From: Candidatus Kapaibacterium sp.
GTDB taxonomy: Bacteria > Bacteroidota > Ignavibacteria > Kapaibacteriales > UBA2268
Assembly: GCA_937927515.1 (NCBI GenBank)
Contig: CALBDO010000002.1
Location: 139,001 to 203,000, forward strand
Reading direction: 5' to 3'
DNA: 64,000 nt
Positions 53,608 to 62,984 of this stretch are shown here, one piece after another. Under the pieces are notes generated by a model. It worked only from the letters and a program-made list of their open reading frames with translations, was not told the DNA's origin and did no database searches. How positions within the stretch are numbered: the stretch's first letter is position 1; every line of letters begins with the position of its first letter. Position numbers and translations under genes: made by a program.

Positions 53608-55103
53608 TTTTGAACAGCCCCATACTTTTCTAATTGTTCTACATCACTAAAATGGTATTTTACTTCGCCTATTATTTGGTAATCCTCGTGACCTTTGCCA
53701 GCAACAAGAATAATATCGTTCTCACGGCTTAATCTGTAGGCATATTCTATTGCTTCATCGCGATTACCAATTTGGATTACTTTTTTCTTTCCTTCGTTTG
53801 TTATTCCAGCGTAAATTTGGTTGATAATTTTAATTGGATTCTCCCTCCGTGGATTGTCGTTTGTCAATACTACAAAGTCTGCAAGCTCGGAGGCAATTCT
53901 TCCCATTACTGGGCGTTTCTCTGCATCGCGTTCTCCCCCACACCCGAACACGCAAATTAATCGTCCTGGCAAATTAGCAGATATTAACAAATCTCTACAG
54001 GTTTCCAATGCCTTCTTCAATGCATCGGGAGTATGAGCATAGTCCACAATTCCAAGGGCTCCATTATCGAGAAAAACTTTTTGCATTCTTCCAGCAACGC
54101 CCGGGAAATCCTCTATTGCCTCGACAACTGGTTCCACACCTATACCTAACGAAAGAGCCATTGTAGCAGATAAAGCAAGATTCTCTACATTAAATCTCCC
54201 AAGCAATTTCGATTTAAAGTGAATTTCGCTTGCAATGAAGTAATCATTGTTGAATTGCAAATCAAATTCAGTGAGGTCGAAGCTAAACTTTTCGTTCGTA
54301 ATGACAACATCGGAATTTGGCTTGCGACCTACATAGAATATTTTTTTTACTTGGGTTTCACTTAACACTTTATAAACGTAGGGGTCGTCTTTGAAAACAA
54401 CGGCAATCGCTTCTGGAGGCAAACTTCTAAATAACATGGACTTTGCATTTGCATATTCATCCATATCCCCGTGGTAATCTAAATGGTCTTGTGTTAAATT
54501 TGTAAAAATTGCACCAGTGAAGTTGATTCCATATACTCGGTTCTGATGCAAGCTATGAGAGGAGACTTCCATTGCAACGAAATCTACATCCAAATCCGAT
54601 AACCTTTTAAAAATCCGAAATAGTTCGAAACTTTCTGGGGTTGTATTGCGCAAGGTTTCTGAGTAGCCCTCGGCAGACACTCCAAGTGTTCCTACAACAG
54701 CTGGATTTTTGCCAGCAGTTCTCATTATTCTCTCGAGCAGGTATGTGATAGTTGTTTTCCCATTTGTACCAGTAACACCGACAATCCGAAGATTTTTTGT
54801 CGGAAAGCCAAACCAGAAGTTAGACACTTTAGCAAGTGCTATTCGGGTATTATCTACGACAATGTAAGTGCAATTTTCACTCAAATTATCAGGCAAGCGT
54901 TCGCAGATAATAAATTTAGCACCACGCATGATTGCCTGCTCGATAAAATCGTGACCATCGGCTTTAGTCCCGGCAATAGCTACGAAAAGCGAGTACGGCT
55001 CGCACTTTAAAGAATTGTAACATACAGACGAGAAAGAACCAATTGCGTTTCCAACAATTTGTTTTGGTTGTAGCAATTCAATAATTTCCTTGATTTCTTT
55101 CAT
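53604..55103 (-). CDS. murE: UDP-N-acetylmuramoyl-L-alanyl-D-glutamate--2,6-diaminopimelate ligase
   Basis: Adds the third amino acid of the peptidoglycan stem. From the ATG at 55103 the 499-residue Mur ligase has an N-terminal UDP-binding domain, the ATP site GVTGTNGKTTITYLL, NTTPES and EVSSHSLHQNRV in the centre, and the C-terminal DNPRRENP. The DNPR motif indicates meso-diaminopimelate specificity. murF, mraY and the other dcw genes are not adjacent; the symporter gene lies upstream, 55 bases away. The extension to 55187 lacks support. Confidence 0.95.
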   Translation of the reverse strand: MKEIKEIIELLQPKQIVGNAIGSFSSVCYNSLKCEPYSLFVAIAGTKADGHDFIEQAIMRGAKFIICERLPDNLSENCTYIVVDNTRIALAKVSNFWFGFPTKNLRIVGVTGTNGKTTITYLLERIMRTAGKNPAVVGTLGVSAEGYSETLRNTTPESFELFRIFKRLSDLDVDFVAMEVSSHSLHQNRVYGINFTGAIFTNLTQDHLDYHGDMDEYANAKSMLFRSLPPEAIAVVFKDDPYVYKVLSETQVKKIFYVGRKPNSDVVITNEKFSFDLTEFDLQFNNDYFIASEIHFKSKLLGRFNVENLALSATMALSLGIGVEPVVEAIEDFPGVAGRMQKVFLDNGALGIVDYAHTPDALKKALETCRDLLISANLPGRLICVFGCGGERDAEKRPVMGRIASELADFVVLTNDNPRRENPIKIINQIYAGITNEGKKKVIQIGNRDEAIEYAYRLSRENDIILVAGKGHEDYQIIGEVKYHFSDVEQLEKYGAVQK

Positions 55104-55158
55104 TTCAAACTTTTTAAAAAAATGAACTTTACGAAAAAAAGATTCATTTATTTCGAAA

Positions 55159-56607
55159 CTATTTCTTTTCCAGCTTCGAAACCACAAAACTTACAGCTGC
55201 ATCACCTGTAACATTTGGTATAGTTCTCAGCATGTCGAGTATTCTATCCACCCCTAGAATCAATCCAATTCCTTGTGGTGGGATGCCAACTGACTGAAGA
55301 ATCATCACAAGCATGATTATACCGACTCCTGGCACAGGTGCAGTGCCAATTGATGCGAGTACCGATGTGATAAAAATCGTAGCCAACTGAGCAAAACTTA
55401 GGTCCAGTCCATAAAATTGAGCAATAAAAACTGCAGCAACACATTGATACAAAGATGTACCGTCCATATTAATCGTTGCACCAAGTGGTAGTACAAAACT
55501 GGCTATTTCTTTCGGAACTTTCAAATTTTCCTCTACACACTGAAAAGTTACAGGCAGTGTTGCAGCGCTCGAACTTGTTGTAAAGGCAACTAAGAATGCT
55601 TCTCGCATTCCACTGTAGAAACGCAAAGGATTTGTTTTGCCAACTAACCAAACTAACATTGAATACACAAGCGTAAATTGCAGAAATAAGCCAAGTACAA
55701 CAGCAAACATGTAGTATCCGAGTGTTGATAAAATCGAAACTCCAAAATCGGAAATCGCAACAGAAATCAGAGCGAATACTCCTATTGGAGCAAACCATAA
55801 GACAATCCGGACCATTCGAATAAATACTTGCGATACTCCATCAAAAAAGTCGATTATCAGTTTCCTTTTTGCCTCTTCGAGGAAAGTTAAACCCATTCCG
55901 AAAAAAATGGATAGAAAAATAATTTGAAGCATCTCGCCCTGGCTTAACGCTTTAAATGGATTTGAAGGCACTACATTAACAAGGAAATCTATAATATCGA
56001 ACTTGCCTTTAGCTTTTATCTTTTCTTCGACAATGGATTGGTCTACAATTTCAATTTGGCTTTTTACTTGCTCGGATATTTTTTTTCCAGGCTCTATCAC
56101 CTTTGCAATGGTTAAACCTATGAGAACAGCAAAACAAGTAGTAACTAAGTAGAAGAAAATTGTTCGAAGCCCTACCCTGCCCAGTGCTTTTGCGTTACCA
56201 AGGCTTGCTACCCCAACAATCATCGAAGCAATTACTAAGGGAATTGCAAGAAAGCTTAGTAAACGAAGGAATAAATTCCCAAGTGGTGAAATAAATTTTA
56301 AAACAGACTCATCAGACTTAATCTTTGCAACATCATTATACCAAATGTCATTGATTAGGATTGAATGAACATTTTCAAAATCACGTTTAAAAATATTTAT
56401 CAAATCGACTTTATTATTTGCATTTATAGTATCGTAAGTTTCTTGTCTTTTAACAACAATTTTAACTGAATGAATTTCTGCGATTTTTACTTGATTGCCA
56501 CTTTTAAATTCAATCAATATCGATTTTTCATCAGCTTTGAAAATAACCCCAGCAAGTATTCCTAAAACAAATCCAATTAATATCCAATAATGAATTTTAA
56601 ATTTCAC
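55159..56607 (-). CDS. dicarboxylate/amino acid:cation symporter with a large loop after helix 1
   Basis: Member of the DAACS (GltP/DctA) family that imports glutamate, aspartate or C4 dicarboxylates with H+ or Na+. From the GTG at 56607, preceded by a GGGGGA Shine-Dalgarno, it has 482 residues and the family signatures: the serine-rich TTSSSAATLPVTFQ hairpin, NMDGTSLYQ in helix 7, and the SIGTAPVPGVGI hairpin. Between helix 1 (about 7-24) and the PLGNLFLRLLSFLAIPLVI helix lies an insertion of roughly 70-75 extra residues, unusual for the family. The extension to 56661 overlaps the DUF1460 gene. Confidence 0.92.
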   Translation of the reverse strand: MKFKIHYWILIGFVLGILAGVIFKADEKSILIEFKSGNQVKIAEIHSVKIVVKRQETYDTINANNKVDLINIFKRDFENVHSILINDIWYNDVAKIKSDESVLKFISPLGNLFLRLLSFLAIPLVIASMIVGVASLGNAKALGRVGLRTIFFYLVTTCFAVLIGLTIAKVIEPGKKISEQVKSQIEIVDQSIVEEKIKAKGKFDIIDFLVNVVPSNPFKALSQGEMLQIIFLSIFFGMGLTFLEEAKRKLIIDFFDGVSQVFIRMVRIVLWFAPIGVFALISVAISDFGVSILSTLGYYMFAVVLGLFLQFTLVYSMLVWLVGKTNPLRFYSGMREAFLVAFTTSSSAATLPVTFQCVEENLKVPKEIASFVLPLGATINMDGTSLYQCVAAVFIAQFYGLDLSFAQLATIFITSVLASIGTAPVPGVGIIMLVMILQSVGIPPQGIGLILGVDRILDMLRTIPNVTGDAAVSFVVSKLEKK

Positions 56608-56657
56608 CGAACATCCCCCTAAAAATTTTAATAACTTTTCAAATAATAAATTGAAAG

Positions 56658-57506
56658 TCAAGGTTCAAGCAATTCAACAACTGTAATTCCCGTAGCAGTT
56701 TTATTTTCATTTAGATATTGAGCAATAGGCTTATCCAGTAGGACTCGATTAAATTTGGATGAAGCGTGGAGCAATCTTGCAACACCATCTTTAACCACAC
56801 TAATTCCAATGTGGCTGTAATCTAATCCTTTTTTGCTTGTTGCTATGAAAATAATATTTCCATTTTCAAGCCGATTTTCTACAGTTGGAACTTTACTTTT
56901 AAAAATCACATAATAGTAACGTTTTCTTATTTCTTGTTCAATTGCTTTAATTTTGTTTAAGAGTTCATTATTGTTATTTAATTGCTTGTATAGATGAGGA
57001 TTTTCGGACATATAATTTACCTTAAAAGATATCTTCGTTCCTCCAAGCTTTGCTGTGCGGTCTCGGACGACACCTTTACGGATATTGTCGTATATCCAAT
57101 CGGAAGAATAATGCAAGCGCGAGGAGTAGTCTTGGATTTCACCACCTCTGTATCGAGTGAATGTAACCTCGTCGACTAAATCATAAAATGTGAATTTCCT
57201 CTTCTTGATAATTCTAGCAAAACATAGAGAGACTTCAAAAAAAGTGAAACAATCGAAACCTTCGAAGGTCACGATGCATTTTTCCTCGAGGTCTACATCA
57301 AGTGAACCACCAAGATATGGAAAATCCAAAAACTCTTGGGCAACATTTACAAAAACTTCGGATACGGGGAGTGTACTCCAATTCTCATCTCTTGCTTTGT
57401 TTACGATATGATTGAAAATGTGGTTAAGCTTCGTCTCTTGCGAAATTAGCCATTTCGGAAGTAAAATAACATATGGTATTAATGAAATAAATTCACGTCT
57501 TTCCAT
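56658..57506 (-). CDS. DUF1460 protein, putative exported cell-wall amidase
   Basis: Predicted N-acetylmuramoyl-L-alanine amidase-like enzyme of the DUF1460 family, an NlpC/P60-type papain-like fold. The 282-residue product begins MERREFISLIPYVILLPKWLIS, a signal sequence with a twin-arginine-like RREF motif. The catalytic cysteine stands in EGFDCFTFFE; the SRLHYSSDWIYDN segment and the histidine of DYSHIGI complete the probable dyad. It follows lptG by 1 base. Role in wall recycling or remodelling is inference from family and neighbours. Confidence 0.85.
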   Translation of the reverse strand: MERREFISLIPYVILLPKWLISQETKLNHIFNHIVNKARDENWSTLPVSEVFVNVAQEFLDFPYLGGSLDVDLEEKCIVTFEGFDCFTFFEVSLCFARIIKKRKFTFYDLVDEVTFTRYRGGEIQDYSSRLHYSSDWIYDNIRKGVVRDRTAKLGGTKISFKVNYMSENPHLYKQLNNNNELLNKIKAIEQEIRKRYYYVIFKSKVPTVENRLENGNIIFIATSKKGLDYSHIGISVVKDGVARLLHASSKFNRVLLDKPIAQYLNENKTATGITVVELLEP

Positions 57507-58580
57507 CTAAGTTCTTGTTTTAAACAGAACAATAATTCCAAAAATTAGAAAGAGGAAATTTGCAATCCAGCCTCCAACGAATGGATGGAGACTTGTAGCA
57601 TAGACAAGTATTTGACCAATCTCTGTAAAAAAAAGATATAGAAAAGAGAAAGTCATTGCAGAAGCGATTTGCAAGGCTATTCCACCTCTTCGTTTAATCG
57701 ACCCAAAAGGCACTGCAAAAAACACAAGTATCAAACAAGAGAACGGGAATGCATAACCAGCGTAGTATTTTATCATTTGTCGGCGAACATCCTTTCCGCC
57801 TTTCGATAGTAAATCCAAGTAGTTTCGGAGTTCGTCGAATGTCATCTCTTCGGTCTTTTTTTGCAATTTAATTAATTGATTATGACCTATCTTCAACTTC
57901 AAATCAACAGAGTCTAGTACATAAAGCTTCCCTGCTTGAAAATCCCGAACAACAACATTGTACAGAACCCAGGAACTACTTCGAATGTCCCATCGAAATG
58001 TCTTTGCTTCTGTTCGTTTAATTATTCTGGGCTGGAATGACGAGGAGAAATCCTCGACAAAAATATACTGTCCACGATATTCATCAGGGTCGTAATATTG
58101 AAAGGAGACATTTCGAGTGGGCTCATCACGAAAGAAAAAGTTGTAAACAGAACGTGTCTCTATTTCTTTTTTTAAATATTTTTTTTCAATAGCAAAACGC
58201 TTTTCATTGGATTTAGGCACAATCCATCCGTTAAAATATAGAAGAGCAAAGCTTAAGGCAGAATTAAGTAAAATGTATGGAATTATCAATTGATATAAAC
58301 TAAATCCACCAGATTTCAAGGCAGTTATTTCATTAAAAGTGGAAAGTCTACCTAAAGAAAAAAGTACTCCAAGTAAGACAGAGATAGGGGTTACCAGGCG
58401 AATGACATCTGGTGCAAAAAAAATGTAATACTTAACGATTATTTCAATGGTTGCGTTGTTGTCTAAAAATTCATCCAAACTTTCAATCATGTTGACAATA
58501 ATAAAAACAGTAGTCAAAGCAATAAGCGAGAAAAATAGAATTTGAAGATAAAGCCTTAGAAGATACTTAAATACAATCAT
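57507..58580 (-). CDS. lptG: LptF/LptG-family LPS export permease
   Basis: Inner-membrane permease of the Lpt machine that extracts lipopolysaccharide. The 357-residue product has the YjgP/YjgQ architecture: three N-terminal helices (about 10-30, 50-75, 95-120), a periplasmic beta-jellyroll at about 130-255, and three C-terminal helices. I use lptG for the family; lptF is equally possible, and in some Bacteroidota one protein serves both. Head of the envelope operon, with TAATTTTG 19 bases upstream. Confidence 0.85.
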   Translation of the reverse strand: MIVFKYLLRLYLQILFFSLIALTTVFIIVNMIESLDEFLDNNATIEIIVKYYIFFAPDVIRLVTPISVLLGVLFSLGRLSTFNEITALKSGGFSLYQLIIPYILLNSALSFALLYFNGWIVPKSNEKRFAIEKKYLKKEIETRSVYNFFFRDEPTRNVSFQYYDPDEYRGQYIFVEDFSSSFQPRIIKRTEAKTFRWDIRSSSWVLYNVVVRDFQAGKLYVLDSVDLKLKIGHNQLIKLQKKTEEMTFDELRNYLDLLSKGGKDVRRQMIKYYAGYAFPFSCLILVFFAVPFGSIKRRGGIALQIASAMTFSFLYLFFTEIGQILVYATSLHPFVGGWIANFLFLIFGIIVLFKTRT

Positions 58581-58599
58581 AGCAAAAAGTAAATAAAGA

Positions 58600-58607
58600 C
58601 AAAATTA
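58600..58607 (-). promoter_or_regulatory. candidate -7 element of the lptG-murE envelope operon
   Basis: Minus-strand TAATTTTG, full TAnnTTTG match, 19 bases from the lptG ATG. A TTTG lies 12 bases further upstream, closer than the usual 19-21. Confidence 0.45.
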
Positions 58608-58638
58608 AAGAAAGAAATTCAAAATCGTGCTTATTTCT

Positions 58639-58646
58639 TAATTTTG
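58639..58646 (+). promoter_or_regulatory. candidate -7 element of the sugar kinase gene
   Basis: Plus-strand TAATTTTG, 57 bases before the ATG at 58704, in the same divergent gap as the lptG site. Confidence 0.4.
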
Positions 58647-58703
58647 TTTTCCGTTGGCACAGATTTTGAGGTTTCATTACGATTTGAACGAAAAAGAAAT
58701 TAT

Positions 58704-59651
58704 ATGCAAAACAAGTATGAGTATACGATAATTGGCGTCGATGGGGGGGGCACAAGGACCAGAGCGATATTGAAGAGGGGGAAGAAAATCCTTTCACACA
58801 CCACAGCTGGTACAACACGGGTCGGTTCTGTCGGAGTTGGCGAATCCTGCGAGCGTCTTTTAACAATAATATCAGAGCTATGCGATAACGCAGAAATAGA
58901 CACAAGTGAAGTCGACATAATCGTTGTTGGTTTAGCAGGTGTCTGGCTAGGAGAAGAAAAACAACGCTCGACGCATTTGCTAAGAACCTTGGCACGAACA
59001 CAAAACATACCACTCAATGATGTACTTATCGTCAGCGATGCAGAAATAGCAGTCGAGGGCGCCTTTGGCGGAGCAAATGGTATTGTACTAATTGCAGGTA
59101 CTGGCTCAATCGCTATTGGTAAATTGGGAAAAGACAAGTTTGTCCGTTGTGGTGGTTGGGGTATTGAACTCGACGACGAAGGTAGTGGCGCTTGGATTGG
59201 TCGCGAGGGCTTAACAGCCGTCGTACGCGCCCTAGACGGACGGGGAAAATACACTATGCTTGCGGATATGCTCTCGGATTTTAATCCTTTGATAGACATC
59301 GATAATCCAAGAACTATAGTGAAAGCTTACGCAGAGAGAACTTTTGAATATCAAATGCTAACACCAACAGTGATGCGGTGTGCGGAACTCGGCGACGAGG
59401 TTTGTTTGGATATTATTCACCGCTCGTCTCAGCATTTATTAGAACTCTTGGTGGCTCTTTATCCACATTTTAATACAAAGAAAGTCGATGTTGCTCTCCT
59501 CGGCGGAATTGTCGAATCTAAAAGCTTACTCGGAAGAATGTTGGTTGATGAAGTAAAAAAGGATAAAAGATTTAACATCGTAGAACCTTTGGGAACACCA
59601 CTCGATGGTGCAATCCTTCTGGGTAAAAGAACTCTCGATGCACAAGAGTAA
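58704..59651 (+). CDS. BadF/BadG/BcrA/BcrD-type ATPase, probable N-acetylglucosamine kinase
   Basis: ASKHA-fold kinase. The 315-residue product has phosphate-1 motif GVDGGGTRTRAIL near residues 9-21, the adenosine motif LIAGTGSIAIG, and GGWGIELDDEGSGAWIGREGL, which is typical of eukaryotic-type GlcNAc kinases and bacterial amino-sugar kinases (for example MurK). With murQ in the same window, a role in wall-sugar recycling is sensible but inferred. The ATG at 58704 is chosen over the frame start at 58644, which lies in the promoter region. Confidence 0.88.
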   Translation: MQNKYEYTIIGVDGGGTRTRAILKRGKKILSHTTAGTTRVGSVGVGESCERLLTIISELCDNAEIDTSEVDIIVVGLAGVWLGEEKQRSTHLLRTLARTQNIPLNDVLIVSDAEIAVEGAFGGANGIVLIAGTGSIAIGKLGKDKFVRCGGWGIELDDEGSGAWIGREGLTAVVRALDGRGKYTMLADMLSDFNPLIDIDNPRTIVKAYAERTFEYQMLTPTVMRCAELGDEVCLDIIHRSSQHLLELLVALYPHFNTKKVDVALLGGIVESKSLLGRMLVDEVKKDKRFNIVEPLGTPLDGAILLGKRTLDAQE

Positions 59652-59770
59652 ATTAGTCTCGAACTTTGAAAACATAATCAATACCTTTGGCTCGAAAGCA
59701 CTTGTTGATATAATTCAATAACTGTGTTTTTTACTCTTCTAATTTGACTAAACTTGGAAGAACAAAAATT

Positions 59771-59790
59771 GGGTACGCCGAAGCGTACCC
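59771..59790 (-). terminator. rho-independent terminator of maeB with UUCG tetraloop
   Basis: On the minus strand the stem GGGTACGC/GCGTACCC closes a TTCG tetraloop with a C-G closing pair, one of the most stable RNA hairpins. It is followed by AATTTTTG. It lies 21 bases behind the maeB stop. The same hairpin lies downstream of the sugar kinase on the other strand, but without a T-run. Confidence 0.85.
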
Positions 59791-59811
59791 ATACTATTAA
59801 GAAAAACATAA

Positions 59812-62082
59812 TTAATGATTCGACTTTTCTTTGTTTTGAGCATCGACAACAGCAATAGCAATCATCTCGAGAATTTCGTTGACAGTAGCACCGCGTTGCA
59901 ATACGTGGACGCTCTTGTTCATACCCAACAAAATTGGACCAATGGGATGGGCACCACCAAGTCTGGAAAGCAATTTATAGGCTATATTTCCACTATCAAG
60001 GTCTGGGAAAATCAAAACATTTGCACCCCCTTTCAATTCGCTGAATGGGTAAGTCTCGTCGATAATTTCTGGTACGACAGCGGTGTCTGCTTGCATCTCT
60101 CCGTCGACAACGAGGTCGGGTCGTTTATTCTTTATCAATTGCAATGCCTTTCGCATTTTTTCGGGAATTTCACCTTCTGCCGAGCCGAAATTACTATACG
60201 ACAAAAGAGCGATTTTTGGGGTAATATCGAAGTTCTTAACAAATTCAGCGGCTTGAAGTGTAATATCGCAAATGTCCTCCGCAGTAGGATTTAAGTTCAC
60301 AGTAGTATCGGAGAGGAAATAAACACCTTTTTTGAAGGAGAGAATATAAAGCCCAGACACTTTTGAATAGCGCTGGTCCCTTCCAATAATTTGCAAAGCT
60401 GGGCGAATTGTGTTTGGATAGTGCTTCGTCAAGCCAGAAATCATACCATCGGCATCTCCCATATGCACCATCATCGAGCCAAAGTAATTGGTACGATAAG
60501 TCATATCTTTAACAGCGGTTTCATAGGTAACGCCCTTGCGTTGTCGAAGTTTAAAGTATTCCTCAATGTAAAGTTGTAATTTCGGGAATGTTTCTGGGTC
60601 GATAATTTCGATACCAGTCAAATCATAATCATTATCTTGAGCGACTTTTTCAATTATATCCCTCTTGCCTAAAAGTATTGGCTTTGCAATTTTCTCTTGG
60701 ATGGAGAGAATAGCTGCGCGGATGATTTTGGGCTCGGTGCCTTCGGGAAATACAATTTTTTTCGGGTTGGAGGCGGCTTTATGGAAAATTGGTGTCATAA
60801 TCAGTTGTGCTCTTCCCATTCGAATATCCAATTGACGCTTGTACTTCTCGAAATCCTCAATCGGTTTTCGGGCAACTCCACTATCCATTGCCGCTTTTGC
60901 AACTGCGGGTGCAACCCAAGTGAGAACTCTCGGGTCGAATGGTTTTGGAATTATGTATTCACGACCAAATTTCAAATCCTTGACCGCATAGGCACGTTTT
61001 ACAATTTCTGGAACTTCCTCTTTTGCAAGACGTGCAAGAGCGTAGGCAGCAGCGATTTTCATCTCTTCGTTTATTGTTGTAGCTCGCACATCCAATGCTC
61101 CGCGAAAGATAAAAGGAAAACCGAGAACGTTGTTCACTTGATTTGGATAGTCCGACCTACCAGTAGCCATAATAACATCGGAGCGTGCCTCGAGGGCTTC
61201 CTCATAAGTAATCTCTGGGTCTGGATTTGCCATAGCAAATATGATTGGGTTCGGTGCCATAGAGCGAACCATCTCCTTTGTTAGAATACCACCTACGGAA
61301 AGTCCAACAAAGACATCGGCCCCGACCAAAGCTTCCTCCAATGTGCGTTTGTCTGTTTCAACAGCGAAGTATTCTTTGTAGGGGTTCATTCCTTTGGTTC
61401 GTCCTTTATAGATTACCCCAATGGTATCGCACATGATGATATTTTCTTTTTTTACACCGAGAGAAATATGGAATTTAGCACAAGCGATACCGGAAGCACC
61501 AGCACCATTATAAACGACTTTAATTTCATCGATTTTTTTGCCAGCAAGCTCGACAGCATTCAATAGAGCAGCACCAGAGATAATGGCTGTTCCGTGTTGG
61601 TCGTCGTGGAATACTGGGATTTGTAATGTTTCCTTTAATTTTTCTTCAATGTAGAAACATTCTGGTGCTTTGATGTCTTCTAAATTAATTCCCCCGAAAG
61701 TTGGTTCGAGAATCTGACAAACCCGGACAACTTCTTCGGGGTCCTCGGAGCGGAGCTCCAAATCGAATACATCGATATCAGCAAAGGCTTTGAAAAGCAC
61801 CCCTTTGCCTTCCATCACGGGCTTACCAGCTTCGGGTCCAATATTGCCCAAGCCAAGTACGGCTGTTCCATTCGTAACTACAGCCACAAGATTTCCTTTG
61901 GCAGTGTACTCGTAGACTTTTTCAATGTCTTTGTGAATTTCTCGACAAGGTTCGGCTACACCGGGCGTGTAGGCAAGAGATAAATCGCGCTGCGTAACAC
62001 AAGGCTTTGTAATTATAACTTCAATTTTACCTTTTCTACCAGATGAATGGTACTCAAGAGCTTCCTCACGTTGAATTTTCAT
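59812..62082 (-). CDS. maeB: NADP-dependent malic enzyme with phosphotransacetylase-like domain
   Basis: Oxidatively decarboxylates malate to pyruvate, making NADPH. The 756-residue MaeB-type protein has an N-terminal malic enzyme half ([14 protein letters not shown] near 38-51, [24 protein letters not shown], and the NAD(P) site [15 protein letters not shown]) and a C-terminal phosphate acetyltransferase-like half from about residue 430 ([15 protein letters not shown]), which in studied MaeBs is regulatory (acetyl-CoA) and not catalytic. The gene is monocistronic, with TAATTTTG upstream and a UUCG-loop terminator. Confidence 0.96.
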   Translation of the reverse strand: MKIQREEALEYHSSGRKGKIEVIITKPCVTQRDLSLAYTPGVAEPCREIHKDIEKVYEYTAKGNLVAVVTNGTAVLGLGNIGPEAGKPVMEGKGVLFKAFADIDVFDLELRSEDPEEVVRVCQILEPTFGGINLEDIKAPECFYIEEKLKETLQIPVFHDDQHGTAIISGAALLNAVELAGKKIDEIKVVYNGAGASGIACAKFHISLGVKKENIIMCDTIGVIYKGRTKGMNPYKEYFAVETDKRTLEEALVGADVFVGLSVGGILTKEMVRSMAPNPIIFAMANPDPEITYEEALEARSDVIMATGRSDYPNQVNNVLGFPFIFRGALDVRATTINEEMKIAAAYALARLAKEEVPEIVKRAYAVKDLKFGREYIIPKPFDPRVLTWVAPAVAKAAMDSGVARKPIEDFEKYKRQLDIRMGRAQLIMTPIFHKAASNPKKIVFPEGTEPKIIRAAILSIQEKIAKPILLGKRDIIEKVAQDNDYDLTGIEIIDPETFPKLQLYIEEYFKLRQRKGVTYETAVKDMTYRTNYFGSMMVHMGDADGMISGLTKHYPNTIRPALQIIGRDQRYSKVSGLYILSFKKGVYFLSDTTVNLNPTAEDICDITLQAAEFVKNFDITPKIALLSYSNFGSAEGEIPEKMRKALQLIKNKRPDLVVDGEMQADTAVVPEIIDETYPFSELKGGANVLIFPDLDSGNIAYKLLSRLGGAHPIGPILLGMNKSVHVLQRGATVNEILEMIAIAVVDAQNKEKSNH

Positions 62083-62114
62083 AAGAACCTCAAGTTATCA
62101 AAAAATTAAAAAGA

Positions 62115-62122
62115 CAAAATTA
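62115..62122 (-). promoter_or_regulatory. candidate -7 element of maeB
   Basis: Minus-strand TAATTTTG, 32 bases from the maeB ATG. A TTTA 18 bases further upstream is a near -33 match. Confidence 0.5.
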
Positions 62123-62189
62123 AGAATAATTTAACCAACATAAAGTAAAATAATGGTAGGAAAAGATTTATTTTTAGTTAATCTTTTAG

Positions 62190-62197
62190 TAAATTTG
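62190..62197 (+). promoter_or_regulatory. candidate -7 element of the TPR-SPOR gene
   Basis: Plus-strand TAAATTTG, 22 bases before the ATG at 62220, with TTTA 19 bases upstream as a near -33 match. Confidence 0.5.
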
Positions 62198-62219
62198 CTT
62201 TTTATTCAAAGGTATTGCA

Positions 62220-62984
62220 ATGAAATCGACCTTCTCGATTTTATTAATATTTTTCTGTCTGACATTCTACATCTACCCGCAATCGGAAAAAATTAAGGAG
62301 TATTTACGAATGATTGACGAAGGTAAAGTAACAGAGGTAAAGCTGGCACTACCCGACCTTCTTGCTGAATATCCGAACGACCCAGGTGTGCAATTTCTTC
62401 ACGCATCAGTTTTAGAGGACGCAAATAAAGCGATAGAAATTTACGAAAAAATTATTCGCACCTATCCAAAGAGTGAATACGCCGACGAATGCTACTGGCG
62501 TATTATACAATATTATGCACTAAAAGGTGAAATTGAACGAGCAGTTCGCGAGCTGGAAACTTACAAGAAAGAATTTCCAAATTCTTCGTACATTTCTCCA
62601 GCATCCGATTTAGTTCGTATGGCAATAAATATCTCTAAATACAATCCATCGCGACTAACATCACCTAAAAAAGAGGAGCAAACAAAAGATGCCCTAAAAG
62701 AATCTACCAAAGAGGCTCAAAAGCCTTTGCCAAAAATTGAGCAGGGCAAGAAAGACTCCTACGCACTTCAAGTAGGCTTATACTCCACAATTGAGGCAGC
62801 AAAAGCCGAAGCTGAAAGATTCAAATCAATGAGGCTCCGCGCCGACATTTATACTAAAGTTGTTGACAACGTAACAATGTATGCCGTTGTTATTGGAGAT
62901 TATCCAAGCCGTGAAAAGGCAGAGGCAGAGAAAGTCACCGTTCAAAATAAGTGCGGTTGCAATCCTATAATTATTCAGAAATGA
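62220..62984 (+). CDS. exported TPR and SPOR-domain protein
   Basis: Envelope protein of 254 residues. Signal peptide MKSTFSILLIFFCLTFYIYPQ; two or three tetratricopeptide-like repeats (about 40-140; DDECYWRIIQYYALKGEIERAVRELETYKKEFP); a charged linker rich in Lys, Glu and Gln (145-180); and a SPOR domain (about 183-254; YALQVGLYSTIEAAKAEAERF, YAVVIGDYPSREKAEAEK), which binds denuded glycan strands at the septum in other bacteria. Its stop overlaps the next start (ATGA). Confidence 0.87.
   Translation: MKSTFSILLIFFCLTFYIYPQSEKIKEYLRMIDEGKVTEVKLALPDLLAEYPNDPGVQFLHASVLEDANKAIEIYEKIIRTYPKSEYADECYWRIIQYYALKGEIERAVRELETYKKEFPNSSYISPASDLVRMAINISKYNPSRLTSPKKEEQTKDALKESTKEAQKPLPKIEQGKKDSYALQVGLYSTIEAAKAEAERFKSMRLRADIYTKVVDNVTMYAVVIGDYPSREKAEAEKVTVQNKCGCNPIIIQK

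Noticed and set aside
58567-59299. Two minus-strand frames opposite the sugar kinase, 148 and 199 residues
   Set aside because: They overlap the conserved ATPase motifs of the kinase and the lptG promoter gap. Composition is Ser/Pro-rich and meaningless.
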